Positions 55,657-64,000 of a stretch of DNA of 64,000 nt are shown piece after piece. Each line of letters begins with the position of its first letter. Within the stretch, counting starts at the first letter, position 1. Position numbers and translations under genes: made by a program. The notes under the pieces are model-generated. The model was not told where the DNA came from. It made no database searches and was given only the letters and a program-made list of their open reading frames with translations. Source of the stretch: Actinomadura violacea (GTDB lineage Bacteria > Actinomycetota > Actinomycetes > Streptosporangiales > Streptosporangiaceae); the NCBI RefSeq assembly GCF_017573465.1, contig NZ_JAGEPF010000017.1:124001-188000 (forward strand), written 5' to 3'.

Positions 55657-58185
55657 ATGAGTCTGGCTCTGTACCGCAAGTACCGGCCAGCGACCTTTGG
55701 CGAACTGAAGGGGCAGGAGCACGTCGCCGAGCCCCTCCAGCAGGCGCTGCGCAACGGCCGGATCAACCACGCGTACCTGTTCAGCGGCCCCCGCGGCTGC
55801 GGCAAGACCTCCAGCGCCCGCATCCTCGCCCGCTCCCTCAACTGCGAGCAGGGACCGACGCCCGACCCGTGCGGCAAGTGCGACTCCTGCGTCGCGCTCG
55901 GCCCGTCCGGCACCGGCCACATCGACGTCATCGAGATCGACGCCGCCTCGCACGGCGGCGTCGACGACGCCCGCGACCTGCGCGAACGCGCGTTCTTCGC
56001 GCCCGTGTCGGCGCGCTTCAAGGTGTACATCATCGACGAGGCGCACATGGTCACCCGCGAGGGCTTCAACGCGCTGCTGAAGCTCGTCGAGGAACCGCCG
56101 CCGCACCTGAAGTTCGTCTTCGCGACCACCGAGCCGGAGAAGGTCATCGGGACGATCCGGTCCCGCACACACCACTACCCGTTCCGGCTGATCCCGCCGG
56201 GCGTGCTGACGGAGCTCGTCGAGGAGATCCTCAAGTCGGAGGACGTCCCGTACGAGGCGTCCGCGCTGCCGCTCGCGGTGCGGGCCGGCGCCGGGTCCGC
56301 CCGCGACACCCTGTCGATCCTCGACCAGCTCCTCGCCGGGTCCGACGAGCAGGGCATCACCTACGCGCGGGCCGTCTCGCTGCTCGGCTACACCGACTCC
56401 ACGCTGCTCGACGAGGTCATCGCCGCGTTCGCCGCCCGCGACGGGGCCGCCGTGTTCGCCGCGGTCGACCGGGTGATCGAGAGCGGCCAGGAACCCCGCC
56501 GGTTCACCGCGGACCTGCTGGAACGCGTCCGCGACCTGGTGATCCTGTCGAACGTCCCGGAGGCGGGCGGTTCGGGGCTGCTGAACGTCCCGCCGGACGA
56601 GCTGGAGCAGATGCGGCGGCAGGCGTCCTCGATGGGCCCGGGGGAGCTGACCCGGGCCGCGGACCTGCTGCACACCGGGCTCACGGAGATGCGCGGCGCC
56701 ACGTCGCCGCGGCTGCTGCTGGAGCTGATCTGCGCCCGCATCCTGCTGCCCGCCGCGTACGAGGACGAGGCGTCGATGTTCGCGCGCCTCGACCGCCTCG
56801 AACGCCAGGCCGCCCAGATCCCGCAGGGCGGATTCGCGGCCGGGCCTGCCCCCGGCGACGGCATGGCACAAGCATTCGCGACCCAGGCCCCGAGCCCGGC
56901 TTCGGCCCCGGCCCCGGCCCCGGCCCCGGCCCCGGCCCCGGCCGCGGCTCCGGCCTCGTCCCCTGGATCGGCCTCAACCCCGGCCTCGTCCTCGGGCTCG
57001 GCGCCAACTCCGGCTCAGGCTCCGGCTCAGGCTCCGACCTCGGCTTCTGGGGCGGCGTCTTCCGAGTCCGGGGTGAGGCAGCCCCCGCCCGCCCAGGGGG
57101 GCGACCCCACTTCTAGTGTCAACTCCGGCCACGGTCCGGCGGAGGTGGAACGCGGTTCTGTGGATAACCGGCGCTCCGCCGGAACCGGAACCCCGTCGCG
57201 AAACCACGGCGCTTCGAGCGCCGCAGGTCAAGGCGCCGCAGGTCAAGGCCCCACTGGGCAGGGCGCCGGTGGGCAAGGCGCCGCAGGTCAAGGCGTCAGC
57301 GGGCAGGGCGTCAGCGGGCAGGGCCCCACTGGGCAAGGCGCCGGTGGGCAGGGCGCCGGTGGTGTGGACGTGGCGACGGTACAGCGGTACTGGCCGGACA
57401 TCGTCGAGGCCGTCAAGCAGAAGAGCCGCGCGACCTGGATGGTCATCATGTCCGGCGTGCGGCCGGCGTCCCTGGAGGGGCGCGTGCTCACGCTCGCGTT
57501 CGACGCCGAGGGGAACCGCCTCGGGTTCGTCAACGGCAACCGCGACGTGATCCTCAGCGAGGTGCTGCGGGAGCGGATGGGCGTCGACTGGCGGATCGAG
57601 ACGGTCTCCGGCGGCGCGGGCGGCGGACGCGGCCAGGGCGGTCCGGGGCCGAAGGCGGGCCCGGGCGGCGGACGGTCCGGCGCCGGCGGTGCAGGTGGCG
57701 GCGGGTTCGGATCCAACGGGCCCGGCGGTTCCGGCGGGTTCGGCTCCGCTCCGTCCGGTGGCTTCGGTTCGTCCTCCACGGGCGGCGCTCCGGCCGCCGG
57801 AGGGTTCGGGGCTTCCCCGCAAGGGAGCGGCTTCGGCGGCGGGACGGGCCAGAACGCGCAGGCGGGATCGCAGCAGGGTGGGACGAATCCGGTTCCGCGC
57901 CCCGCGTCCGGCGGGACCGGCGCGAACGGCGCGAATGGGGCCAACGGGGCGAGCCGGAGCAACGGGTTCGGCGCGGGCGCGGGCGCCGCCGGCGACCTGG
58001 GGCCGTTGCCGCCGCCTCCGGACGAGCCGCCCCCGCCCCCCGAGCCGTCTCCCATGGACGAGAGCGACGAGGTGGACCCGGAAGGGGACGCCGATGCCGA
58101 CGGCACCGAGGCGGAGATGAGCGGTATGGCGCTCATCCAGCGCGAACTGGGCGGTCAGATCATCCGGGAGATCGACAACTCCTGA
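55657..58185 (+). CDS. dnaX: DNA polymerase III subunit gamma/tau
   Basis: 842 residues from ATG 55657. The clamp-loader ATPase shows Walker A GPRGCGKT (44-51), zinc Cys63, Cys72, Cys75 and Cys78, the DEAH-like VYIIDEAHMV, and a conserved arginine finger region SRTHHYPFRL. Domain III ends near residue 380. The C-terminal half is low-complexity (an Ala-Pro run and nine 15-base GQGxx repeats) around a conserved island VQRYWPDIVEAVKQKSRATW, then a Gly-rich and acidic tail. No slippery frameshift sequence is evident, so a single tau-like product is likely. Confidence 0.95.
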   Translation: MSLALYRKYRPATFGELKGQEHVAEPLQQALRNGRINHAYLFSGPRGCGKTSSARILARSLNCEQGPTPDPCGKCDSCVALGPSGTGHIDVIEIDAASHGGVDDARDLRERAFFAPVSARFKVYIIDEAHMVTREGFNALLKLVEEPPPHLKFVFATTEPEKVIGTIRSRTHHYPFRLIPPGVLTELVEEILKSEDVPYEASALPLAVRAGAGSARDTLSILDQLLAGSDEQGITYARAVSLLGYTDSTLLDEVIAAFAARDGAAVFAAVDRVIESGQEPRRFTADLLERVRDLVILSNVPEAGGSGLLNVPPDELEQMRRQASSMGPGELTRAADLLHTGLTEMRGATSPRLLLELICARILLPAAYEDEASMFARLDRLERQAAQIPQGGFAAGPAPGDGMAQAFATQAPSPASAPAPAPAPAPAPAAAPASSPGSASTPASSSGSAPTPAQAPAQAPTSASGAASSESGVRQPPPAQGGDPTSSVNSGHGPAEVERGSVDNRRSAGTGTPSRNHGASSAAGQGAAGQGPTGQGAGGQGAAGQGVSGQGVSGQGPTGQGAGGQGAGGVDVATVQRYWPDIVEAVKQKSRATWMVIMSGVRPASLEGRVLTLAFDAEGNRLGFVNGNRDVILSEVLRERMGVDWRIETVSGGAGGGRGQGGPGPKAGPGGGRSGAGGAGGGGFGSNGPGGSGGFGSAPSGGFGSSSTGGAPAAGGFGASPQGSGFGGGTGQNAQAGSQQGGTNPVPRPASGGTGANGANGANGASRSNGFGAGAGAAGDLGPLPPPPDEPPPPPEPSPMDESDEVDPEGDADADGTEAEMSGMALIQRELGGQIIREIDNS
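57226..57360 (+). repeat. Nine 15-base tandem repeats in dnaX
   Basis: Nine units of the form GGNCARGGCNNCNNN, each coding Gly-Gln-Gly-x-x (GQGAA, GQGPT, GQGAG, GQGVS...), run without interruption. A separate hexamer tract of CCGGCC units encodes Ala-Pro at about 56907-56942. Both lie in the flexible linker of tau and could vary between strains. Confidence 0.75.
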
Positions 58186-58261
58186 GGGGCCGGACGCCCG
58201 GGGCCGGGCAACGCGCCCGCAGCCCCGCGACGGACATCGCCCCCGCGGACGGTGTTCCCGG

Positions 58262-59269
58262 TCAGTGCGGGATGTCCGCGATCACGTCGCGGGCGCCCTT
58301 GCGCAGCAGATCAGCGGCCACGGACGCGCCGAGACCCTCGCCCTTCTCCGGCGGGGACGACTCCTGAGCGTGCACGAAGAGCGAACCGTCCTCCGTGAAC
58401 ACCATCCCGCGCAGGCTCAGCCGCCCATCGCGTTCGATCCGGGCGTGGCCGGCGATCGGGCTGTTGCAGTGCCCGTGGAGGCCGTGCAGCATCGCGCGTT
58501 CCGCGCTGACGCACCGCCGGGTCTCCGGGTGATCCAGCAGCCGCAGCAGTTCCACGACCTCGGTGTCCGCACGCCGGCAGTCCACCGCGAGTACCCCGGA
58601 GCCCACGGCGGGAAGGATGTCGAGGGCTTCGCCCGGCCGATCGATTCCCAGCCGCGTCAGGCCCGCCCTCGCCACCACGATGGCGTCGAGCTCCTCGCCC
58701 GCGTCGAGCCGCTCCAGCCGCGAGTCCACATTGCCGCGCAGGTACTCGATCCGCAGATCGGGCCGGATCCGTCTGAGCTGGGCGCGGCGCCGCACCGCCG
58801 ACGTCCCCACCCGCGCCCCCGGCGGGAGATCGGCGAGGCTCTGGATCCCGCTCGACGCGGGGAACAGCATCACGTCGGCGACGTCGTCGCGCTCGACGTA
58901 CGCGGCGAACACCAGCTCGTCCGGCCGGGGGACGTCGCCGGGCACGTCCTTGAGGCAGTGCACCGCGACATCGACGCGGCCCGTCAGCAGCGCCCGGTCG
59001 ATCTCGCTCATGAACGCGCCCTTGCCGCCGAGTTCGCCGAGGTGCCCGCGGTGCCGGTCGCCGGCGGTCGAGATGCCGACCACGTCGACGGTCGCGTTCG
59101 CCGCCTCCCGCAGCCGGGCGGCCACTCCACGGGCCTGCACCATCGCCAGCGGCGAGGTCCGGGTGCCCAGCCGCAGCACCCCGCCCCCGCCGCCGCCCGC
59201 GTCGGCAGGCACCAGCGCCCCCGCTGCGGTGCCGTCCGCTGAGGCTTCCGCTTCGCCATCGCCCGGCAT
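58262..59269 (-). CDS. hemC: Porphobilinogen deaminase (hydroxymethylbilane synthase)
   Basis: 335 residues from ATG 59269 behind GAAGGGA. The catalytic Asp108 lies in AVHCLKDVP, the Arg cluster in GTSAVRRRAQLRRIRPDLRI, and Cys268 (GHCNSPIAG) anchors the dipyrromethane cofactor. It joins four porphobilinogen units in haem and corrinoid synthesis. The first 30 residues are Gly/Ala-rich and extra. It lies alone, not beside hemA/hemB/hemD, so it may be a second copy. It converges on dnaX with a 76-base gap. Confidence 0.92.
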   Translation of the reverse strand: MPGDGEAEASADGTAAGALVPADAGGGGGGVLRLGTRTSPLAMVQARGVAARLREAANATVDVVGISTAGDRHRGHLGELGGKGAFMSEIDRALLTGRVDVAVHCLKDVPGDVPRPDELVFAAYVERDDVADVMLFPASSGIQSLADLPPGARVGTSAVRRRAQLRRIRPDLRIEYLRGNVDSRLERLDAGEELDAIVVARAGLTRLGIDRPGEALDILPAVGSGVLAVDCRRADTEVVELLRLLDHPETRRCVSAERAMLHGLHGHCNSPIAGHARIERDGRLSLRGMVFTEDGSLFVHAQESSPPEKGEGLGASVAADLLRKGARDVIADIPH

Positions 59270-59757
59270 GTTGGTCCCTTCTGCCGCGTCCGCTGGGTTC
59301 CGCCGCGGCCGTCACGGCCGGCCGTCTCCCTCTCCGAAATTGAACCGTGCCGATTCCGCGGCCCAGCGGGGGCCTGGGGGTAGGCGGTCGGGCCCACGGA
59401 AGCGGGTCCTGCGACACCTGCCAAGCGACCGCGGCGGGATCCTCGATGACCTGCGGGTTCGGCGCTATCCTGCACGGACAGCGCAAGATCGACTACAGGC
59501 GGCGACGATGTCGCCGCTCCGGGAGTGGACGGATGCGGACACTGATCGGCGAACGTCGGCGAAATGCGGTCGAAGGCACGGGGCCGGCGGGGACGGACGA
59601 CCGGTACGCCCGCGCGTCCCCGGGCTGAGCCCCCCTCTCACCCCTGTCACCCCCCTTCACGGACACGGCGCCTGGACCGCTCCGGCCGGCGCCGGCTTCC
59701 GAGTCCCCCACGCCGAGGTCGGCGACCAGAGGGGGACTCCACTTCTCCGAAAGGGAT
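59270..59757. other. 488-base intergenic region between hemC and the Gly-repeat gene
   Basis: No supported gene. It holds the divergent promoters of hemC and the glycine-repeat gene. A perfect 8-bp stem GCGGCGAC/GTCGCCGC lies at 59499-59517. A -10-like CTATCCT occurs at about 59464-59471. Nothing else stands out. Confidence 0.6.
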
Positions 59758-59769
59758 GTGCACCACTTC

Positions 59770-61092
59770 ATGATCGAGAACCTCAAGCGCGGCCTGCTGG
59801 TCGCGGCTTCCATCGGCGGGGTCTTCTTCCTGGGGCAGGCCGCCGCCCAGGCGGTCGAGGACGGCCACGACGGCCACGGCCATGCGGGCGCCGGGTCCGG
59901 CAACCAGAGCGTCGCCGTCAGCGGCAAGACCGGGCACGGCGCCAAGGGAGGCGATGCGGCCAGCCAGAACGTCGCGGCCTCCGGGAAGACCGGCAACTCG
60001 GGCAACTCGGGTTCGACGGGAGGGAACAAGGCCGGCAACCTCTGCGTCATGGCGGACTGCGCGGCCTTCGCCACCTCCGGCAACTCCGGCAAGACGGGGA
60101 AGACCGGCAACAGCGGGAACGCCTGGAACAAGTCGCACACCACCGGCGGCCACGGCGGCCGCGGGGGCGACTCCGGGGAGAGCCTCGCGAAGGGCGAGTC
60201 GAACGCCGCCGCCGTCGCCTACGCGAAGGAGTACGGCGGGTGGCAGGGCGGCAGCACCGCCGGCGCCGCCTCCGGCAACAAGTCCCTGACGCAGAGCGGC
60301 GACACGGGCAACGGCGGCAAGGGCGGCAACGCCGACAGCAAGAACACCGCCGTCTCCGGTGAGACCGGCAAGTCCGGCGACTCCGGCTCCACGGGCGGCA
60401 ACGCCGCCTACAACATCTGCGTGATGAGCAAGTGCGGGGCGGCGGCCACGTCCGGCAAGTCCGGCGACACCGGGAAGACCGGCGACTCGGGCGACGCCGG
60501 GAACATCTCGGCCACCGGCGGCGGCAACGGCGGCCGCGGCGGCGATTCCGGCAACGCCGGGGCCGAAGGCCACAGCAAGGCCCAGGCCGAGAGCGGCGCG
60601 AAGAGCGACGAGCGGTCGATGAGGGCGGGCTACCGGCTCGGGTCGCAGGACGGCGACGGCCGGGACGGCAACGGCTCGGCCGCCGCCGACTCGGGCGACC
60701 ACACCGCCGCCGCGACGGGCGCCACGGGCAAGGGCGGCAAGGGCGGCAACGCCGAGAGCAAGAACTTCGCCCTGTCCGGCCAGACCGGCAACTCCGGCAA
60801 CTCCGGCTCGACCGGCGGCAACGTCGCCGCCAACATCAGCCGTCCCCACGAGGGCGACGAGCACGGCGAGCAGGGTGAGCAGGGCGAGCGCGGCAAGGGC
60901 GACAAGGGCCGCGAGCACGCGCTGCTGGTGGCCTACGCCTCGTCCGGCGACTCCGGCAAGACGGGGAACACCGGCAACAGCGGGAACGCCTCGAACACCT
61001 CGTACACGGCCGGTGGCAACGGCGGCCGCGGCGGCGACTCCGGCAACGCCGGAGCCGAAGGCCACAGCGAGGCCCTCGCCGGCGTTCGCTGA
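59770..61092 (+). CDS. Secreted three-module Gly-X-X repeat protein
   Basis: 440 residues from ATG 59770 (a GTG at 59758 gives four more). A signal peptide covers about 1-28 (MIENLKRGLLVAASIGGVFF, then LGQAAAQA). The rest is three modules of 125-140 residues (59896-60270, 60271-60690, 60691-61089). Each holds an opening SGxTGxGxKGGxAxS block, SGxTGxSGxSGSTGGN, a variable loop, then SGxTGKTGxSGxAxN and GGNGGRGGDSG. The Gly-x-x triplets have Ser, Thr, Lys and Asn but almost no Pro. Modules 1 and 2 carry a CVMxxC pair; module 3 has a charged GEQGEQGERGKGDKGRE loop instead. Probably extracellular and structural. No family recognised. Confidence 0.8.
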   Translation: MIENLKRGLLVAASIGGVFFLGQAAAQAVEDGHDGHGHAGAGSGNQSVAVSGKTGHGAKGGDAASQNVAASGKTGNSGNSGSTGGNKAGNLCVMADCAAFATSGNSGKTGKTGNSGNAWNKSHTTGGHGGRGGDSGESLAKGESNAAAVAYAKEYGGWQGGSTAGAASGNKSLTQSGDTGNGGKGGNADSKNTAVSGETGKSGDSGSTGGNAAYNICVMSKCGAAATSGKSGDTGKTGDSGDAGNISATGGGNGGRGGDSGNAGAEGHSKAQAESGAKSDERSMRAGYRLGSQDGDGRDGNGSAAADSGDHTAAATGATGKGGKGGNAESKNFALSGQTGNSGNSGSTGGNVAANISRPHEGDEHGEQGEQGERGKGDKGREHALLVAYASSGDSGKTGNTGNSGNASNTSYTAGGNGGRGGDSGNAGAEGHSEALAGVR

Positions 61093-61232
61093 CCCGCGGT
61101 CGCCTCGGCGACCGAACGCCAGGTGGCGCCGCCGGCCGGCCCCGACGCGAGTACGGGGCCGGGCGGCGGTCCGCCCGGCCGACCCGACGAACGGCCTAGG
61201 CCCGTCCGAGTGAGATGGGCCACCGGGCCGGG

Positions 61233-61258
61233 AGGCGCGCGCCTTAGGGCGCGCGCCT
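61233..61258 (+). terminator. Terminator hairpin after the Gly-repeat gene
   Basis: AGGCGCGCGCC (61233-61243) pairs perfectly with GGCGCGCGCCT (61248-61258) around TTAG, followed by TTGTCGTT. It lies 140 bases past the stop. The rest of the 327-base gap to ybaB holds no supported gene. Confidence 0.85.
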
Positions 61259-61419
61259 TTGTCGTTCCCGGGGGCGGGGCGGCGGGCGGACGCGGCAGAG
61301 TGGGCGGGCCGCACGTACCGGATCGCGCCGGGACCCCGTAGTCTCGGGGGACGACGTCCGGTGGGCGGCGCGGTCGCGAGAGAAAGGCCCTTCCGAGGGG
61401 GCCGGAAGAGGGGTGCACC

Positions 61420-61830
61420 GTGGAACCCGGTGGTCAGTTGAACATGCAGGAGCTGCTGCAGCAGGCGCAGGCCATGCAGGAGCAGCTGTTCGCCGCGCAG
61501 CGGGAGCTGGCGGAGGCGGAGGTGAAGGGCACCGCGGGGGGCGGGCTCGTCACCGCGACGGTCAACGGCCAGGGCGAGGTCACCGGCCTGGCGATCGACC
61601 CGAAGGCGATCGACCCCGACGACCCGGCCGACACCGCGGAGACCATCGCCGACCTGGTGCTCGCCGCGATCCGCGACGCGGCCCGGGAGGCGGCGGAGCT
61701 GCAGCAGGAGAAGATGGGCCCGCTCGCGGCCGGTCTCGGCGGCGGTGGCGGCATCCCCGGCCTCGGCGGCGGCGGCGCGCCGGGCGGCGGCCTTCCGGGC
61801 GGCTTCCCCGGCCTCGGCGGCGGCGCCTGA
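61420..61830 (+). CDS. YbaB/EbfC family nucleoid-associated protein
   Basis: 136 residues from GTG 61420 (ATG 61444 possible). [40 protein letters not shown] and [20 protein letters not shown] are the family core; a Gly/Pro tail of about 35 residues ([20 protein letters not shown]) is extra. YbaB binds DNA as a dimer and is encoded between dnaX and recR in most bacteria; here the Gly-repeat gene and hemC interrupt the usual dnaX-ybaB adjacency. Confidence 0.92.
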   Translation: MEPGGQLNMQELLQQAQAMQEQLFAAQRELAEAEVKGTAGGGLVTATVNGQGEVTGLAIDPKAIDPDDPADTAETIADLVLAAIRDAAREAAELQQEKMGPLAAGLGGGGGIPGLGGGGAPGGGLPGGFPGLGGGA

Positions 61831-61896
61831 CCGGCGCCTGACGCGGCGGCCGGACGACGGCGGACAGCAGGAACAGGAACCGAAAGGAGGGGTCCG

Positions 61897-62496
61897 TTGT
61901 ACGAAGGGGTGGTCCAGAACCTCATCGACGAGCTGGGCAGGCTGCCCGGCGTCGGCCCCAAGAGCGCGCAGCGGATCGCCTTCCACCTCCTCGCCGCCGA
62001 TCCGGCCGACGTCGAGCGCCTCGGCAAGGCGCTCAAGGAGGTCAAGGACAAGGTCCGCTTCTGCCGGACGTGCGGGAACGTCGCGGAGGAGGAGGAGTGC
62101 CGGATCTGCCGGGACGCCCGCCGCGACCCGTCGGTCATCTGCGTGGTCGAGGAGTCCAAGGACGTCGTCGCGATCGAGAAGACGCGCGAGTTCCGCGGCC
62201 GCTACCACGTGCTGGGCGGCGCGATCAGCCCGATCGAGGGCGTCGGCCCCGACGACCTGCGGATCCGGGAGCTGATGCAGCGGCTCGCCGACGGCACGGT
62301 CACCGAGCTGATCCTCGCGACCGACCCGAACCTGGAGGGCGAGGCGACCGCGACGTACCTCGCCCGGCTGGTCAAGCCCATGGGCCTGACCGTCACCCGG
62401 CTCGCCAGCGGCCTGCCGGTGGGCGGTGACCTGGAGTACGCCGACGAGGTGACCCTGGGACGCGCATTCGAAGGACGGAGGCTGCTCGATGTCTGA
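61897..62496 (+). CDS. recR: Recombination mediator RecR
   Basis: 199 residues from TTG 61897, set by AAAGGAGGGG. The helix-hairpin-helix is [20 protein letters not shown]; zinc Cys56, Cys59, Cys68 and Cys71 (FCRTCG, CRICRD); the Toprim domain starts [16 protein letters not shown] and has [12 protein letters not shown]. RecR with RecO or RecF helps RecA load onto SSB-coated gaps. It overlaps the next gene by 8 bases. Confidence 0.96.
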   Translation: MYEGVVQNLIDELGRLPGVGPKSAQRIAFHLLAADPADVERLGKALKEVKDKVRFCRTCGNVAEEEECRICRDARRDPSVICVVEESKDVVAIEKTREFRGRYHVLGGAISPIEGVGPDDLRIRELMQRLADGTVTELILATDPNLEGEATATYLARLVKPMGLTVTRLASGLPVGGDLEYADEVTLGRAFEGRRLLDV

Positions 62497-63052
62497 AGCA
62501 AGCAGGTCTGAAGCCAACAGCCCGCAGGACTGGAACGCCCTCGCCGAGCGGGTGGCGTGCCATGTCGACAACTACCTGAACGGCCTGGAGGCCGTCGCCC
62601 GCGGCGACGGCGGCACCCACACGGTCCCGCTGCTGCTGCTGGAGGTGTCGCAGGTCATCCTGGCGGGCGCGCAGCTCGGCGCGAGCGCGGACGTGATCCT
62701 CCCGGACAACTGGGAGCCGGAGATCGGTGACGACCCGGACCTGGACGCGGTTCGCACGGGCCTGGCCGAGCGGCTCGGCGCCCTCGACGAGTACGTCGAG
62801 GTGTTCGACCCGTACAAGGACACCGAGCCGACGTCCTACCGCCTGTCGGACGACCTGGTCGACGTGGCGAGCGACCTCGTGCACGGGCTGCGCCACTACA
62901 ACCAGGACCGTCCGCTCGAGGCGCTGTGGTGGTGGCAGTACTCGTACTTCAACCACTGGGGCAACCACGCGGGGGCGTCGCTGCGGGCGCTGCACGCGTT
63001 CGTCGCGAACGACCGGCTCGCCGTGGCGCAGGAGGCCGCCGTCGCCCAGTAG
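62489..63052 (+). CDS. DUF5063 family protein
   Basis: 187 residues from ATG 62489, overlapping recR by 8 bases. A helical protein with [60 protein letters not shown] and [20 protein letters not shown]. It is the small conserved protein that commonly follows recR in actinobacteria; coupling suggests a related role, but none is established. Confidence 0.85.
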   Translation: MSEASRSEANSPQDWNALAERVACHVDNYLNGLEAVARGDGGTHTVPLLLLEVSQVILAGAQLGASADVILPDNWEPEIGDDPDLDAVRTGLAERLGALDEYVEVFDPYKDTEPTSYRLSDDLVDVASDLVHGLRHYNQDRPLEALWWWQYSYFNHWGNHAGASLRALHAFVANDRLAVAQEAAVAQ

Positions 63053-63091
63053 CGGGGGCGCGTGTCGGAGTGCTGCCCTACGGTGGGCGGC

Positions 63092-64000
63092 ATGGATGAT
63101 CTTCCGGTTCCGGACGAAGACGCCCTGATCCTCCCGGACGCGTGGCGGCGGCGGATGCTTCCGCGGCGCGGCGGCCGTCCCGGACCGGCGATCAAGATCG
63201 ACCGGGACGCGGGTGCGTGGCTGCGCGAGCGGGTCCGGGTGATCGAGGCCGAGCGTCCGGTCCGGGAGTGGGACGGCGTCGGCCCGGACCTGGCCGCCGC
63301 GGCGGGCGAGTACCTGGACGGTGCCGCGAACCCGCTGGGCGCGGCCGTGGTCGCGGCGGTCGTCGCCGAGGACGCGCGGTGGGACCACACCGTCGGCCGG
63401 CTTGCGGCGCCGCTGGCGGACGCGTGGGTGACCGAGCACGGGCTGCCGTTCGCGGCGTGCGCGTTCGCGGAGCTGAGCCGGATCCGGTGGAGCGTCCCGG
63501 GGCTGCGCGCGGACGGGGCGGCGGAGGGTCCCGGCAGGTCGGTCGCGTCGACGTCCGCGTGGCGGATCGGCGCGCGGCTGCGGGCGATGCTGGCCGTCGC
63601 GGGCGACGACGAGTACGCGGAGGCGGTCGACGGTCTCGCGCGGTGCCGCCGCGGCGTGGCGCAGCGGACGGTGGTGTCGTTCCTGGTGCCGTCGCGGCTC
63701 GACTGGGTGGACGAGTGCTGCGCCGCGCCGCCGGACCGGTCCGAGGGCGTCTTCCTGTGGATGCTGCACTGCGCGCTGGGGGAGCCCCGCCATGTGGAGG
63801 CGCTGGCTTCGCACGGGCTCCTCTTTCCGCAGTGGGACCGGTCGTGCCTGGTCACGGTGCTGGACGGGGTGGGTGCGGCGGCCGTGCCGCTGTTCGCCGG
63901 GGTGTACGACGCGAACGACTGGGACACCGATCTCCGGAAGCTGATCCTGGAGATGCTCGCGATCACGCCCGGCGATGAGGCGTTCCAGGCGCTGGTGGAT
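63092..64000 (+). CDS. Partial large protein, N-terminal 303 residues
   Basis: Open from ATG 63092 to the right edge with no stop. It begins MDDLPVPDEDALILPDAWRR and continues with a Gly/Arg-rich patch (RRGGRPGPAIKI) and helical repeats (RDAGAWLRERVRVIEAERPV, GRLAAPLADAWVTEHGLPFA, DWVDECCAAPPDRSEGVFLW). The style resembles large actinobacterial proteins with WGR/DUF4132-type repeats, but too little is present to be sure. The ribosome binding site is weak. Confidence 0.6.
   Translation, partial: MDDLPVPDEDALILPDAWRRRMLPRRGGRPGPAIKIDRDAGAWLRERVRVIEAERPVREWDGVGPDLAAAAGEYLDGAANPLGAAVVAAVVAEDARWDHTVGRLAAPLADAWVTEHGLPFAACAFAELSRIRWSVPGLRADGAAEGPGRSVASTSAWRIGARLRAMLAVAGDDEYAEAVDGLARCRRGVAQRTVVSFLVPSRLDWVDECCAAPPDRSEGVFLWMLHCALGEPRHVEALASHGLLFPQWDRSCLVTVLDGVGAAAVPLFAGVYDANDWDTDLRKLILEMLAITPGDEAFQALVD

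Noticed and set aside
55657-58185. Long open frames opposite dnaX and other high-GC genes
   Set aside because: Antisense frames in GC-rich DNA stay open by codon bias; their products are Pro/Arg/Gly-rich and match no family.
1-64000. CRISPR arrays, insertion sequences, prophage or a biosynthetic gene cluster
   Set aside because: No spaced direct repeats, transposase or integrase motifs, phage structural genes, or PKS/NRPS modules were seen. The intein is the only mobile-type element.

Overview
The window is about 64 kb of very GC-rich DNA, dense with genes that often use GTG or TTG starts, and it has no transposases, phage genes or CRISPR arrays. Gene content (Tat-exported hydrolases, XRE/MmyB-type, MarR, TetR, GntR and LuxR regulators, the ffs-dnaX-ybaB-recR block, and rpsF-ssb-rpsR-rplI followed by a MATE exporter and dnaB) points to a filamentous actinobacterium. 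An Actinomadura/Thermomonosporaceae-like chromosome is the best guess. This is an inference from gene order and protein style, not from a database match.

Layout. 0-5 kb: end of an unknown gene, an endonuclease IV family protein, then the ribosomal/replication operon rpsF-ssb-rpsR-rplI with a leader hairpin that hides the rpsF ribosome binding site, a strong terminator, a near-perfect parS site and an exported amidase. 5-9 kb: a LexA-box small gene, a FAD monooxygenase divergent from its TetR regulator across a perfect 30-bp palindrome, and a MATE exporter. 9-12 kb: a DnaA-box cluster, then dnaB interrupted by a class 3 intein. 12-24 kb: accessory enzymes, each next to its own regulator (MarR, two XRE/MmyB-type), with clear inverted-repeat operators. 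24-30 kb: an EmrE-type exporter, Ada-AlkA and Ogt alkylation repair, and a sliding-clamp (DnaN) homologue. 30-42 kb: a TetR-controlled esterase, an XRE-cupin regulator, a large LuxR/NB-ARC regulator sharing an operator with two neighbours, a MarR/hydrolase pair, and a C39-like exported protein behind a structured leader. 42-49 kb: tRNA-Ser(CGA), tadA with an associated protein, an exported phospholipase C-like enzyme, an array of nested hairpins, a second TadA-associated paralogue, and upp. 48-55 kb: XRE-TPR and GntR regulators, an MFS exporter, a LuxR regulator and an SDR. 55-64 kb: tRNA-Ser(GGA), the SRP RNA gene, dnaX, hemC, a striking three-module Gly-X-X secreted protein, ybaB, recR, a DUF5063 protein and a truncated large gene.

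The most interesting items are: (1) the dnaB intein, which has Ala at position 1 and the class 3 Trp-Cys-Thr set, a homing endonuclease with both catalytic acids replaced, and an extra Walker-A helicase-like fragment; (2) the three-module secreted glycine-repeat protein at 59.8-61.1 kb; (3) a shared TCCGTG-N5-CACGGA promoter module around the LuxR/NB-ARC regulator; (4) the predicted S6:S18 leader element; and (5) replication-linked DNA sites (parS, a DnaA-box cluster). All calls are from reading the sequence alone; no searches were run.
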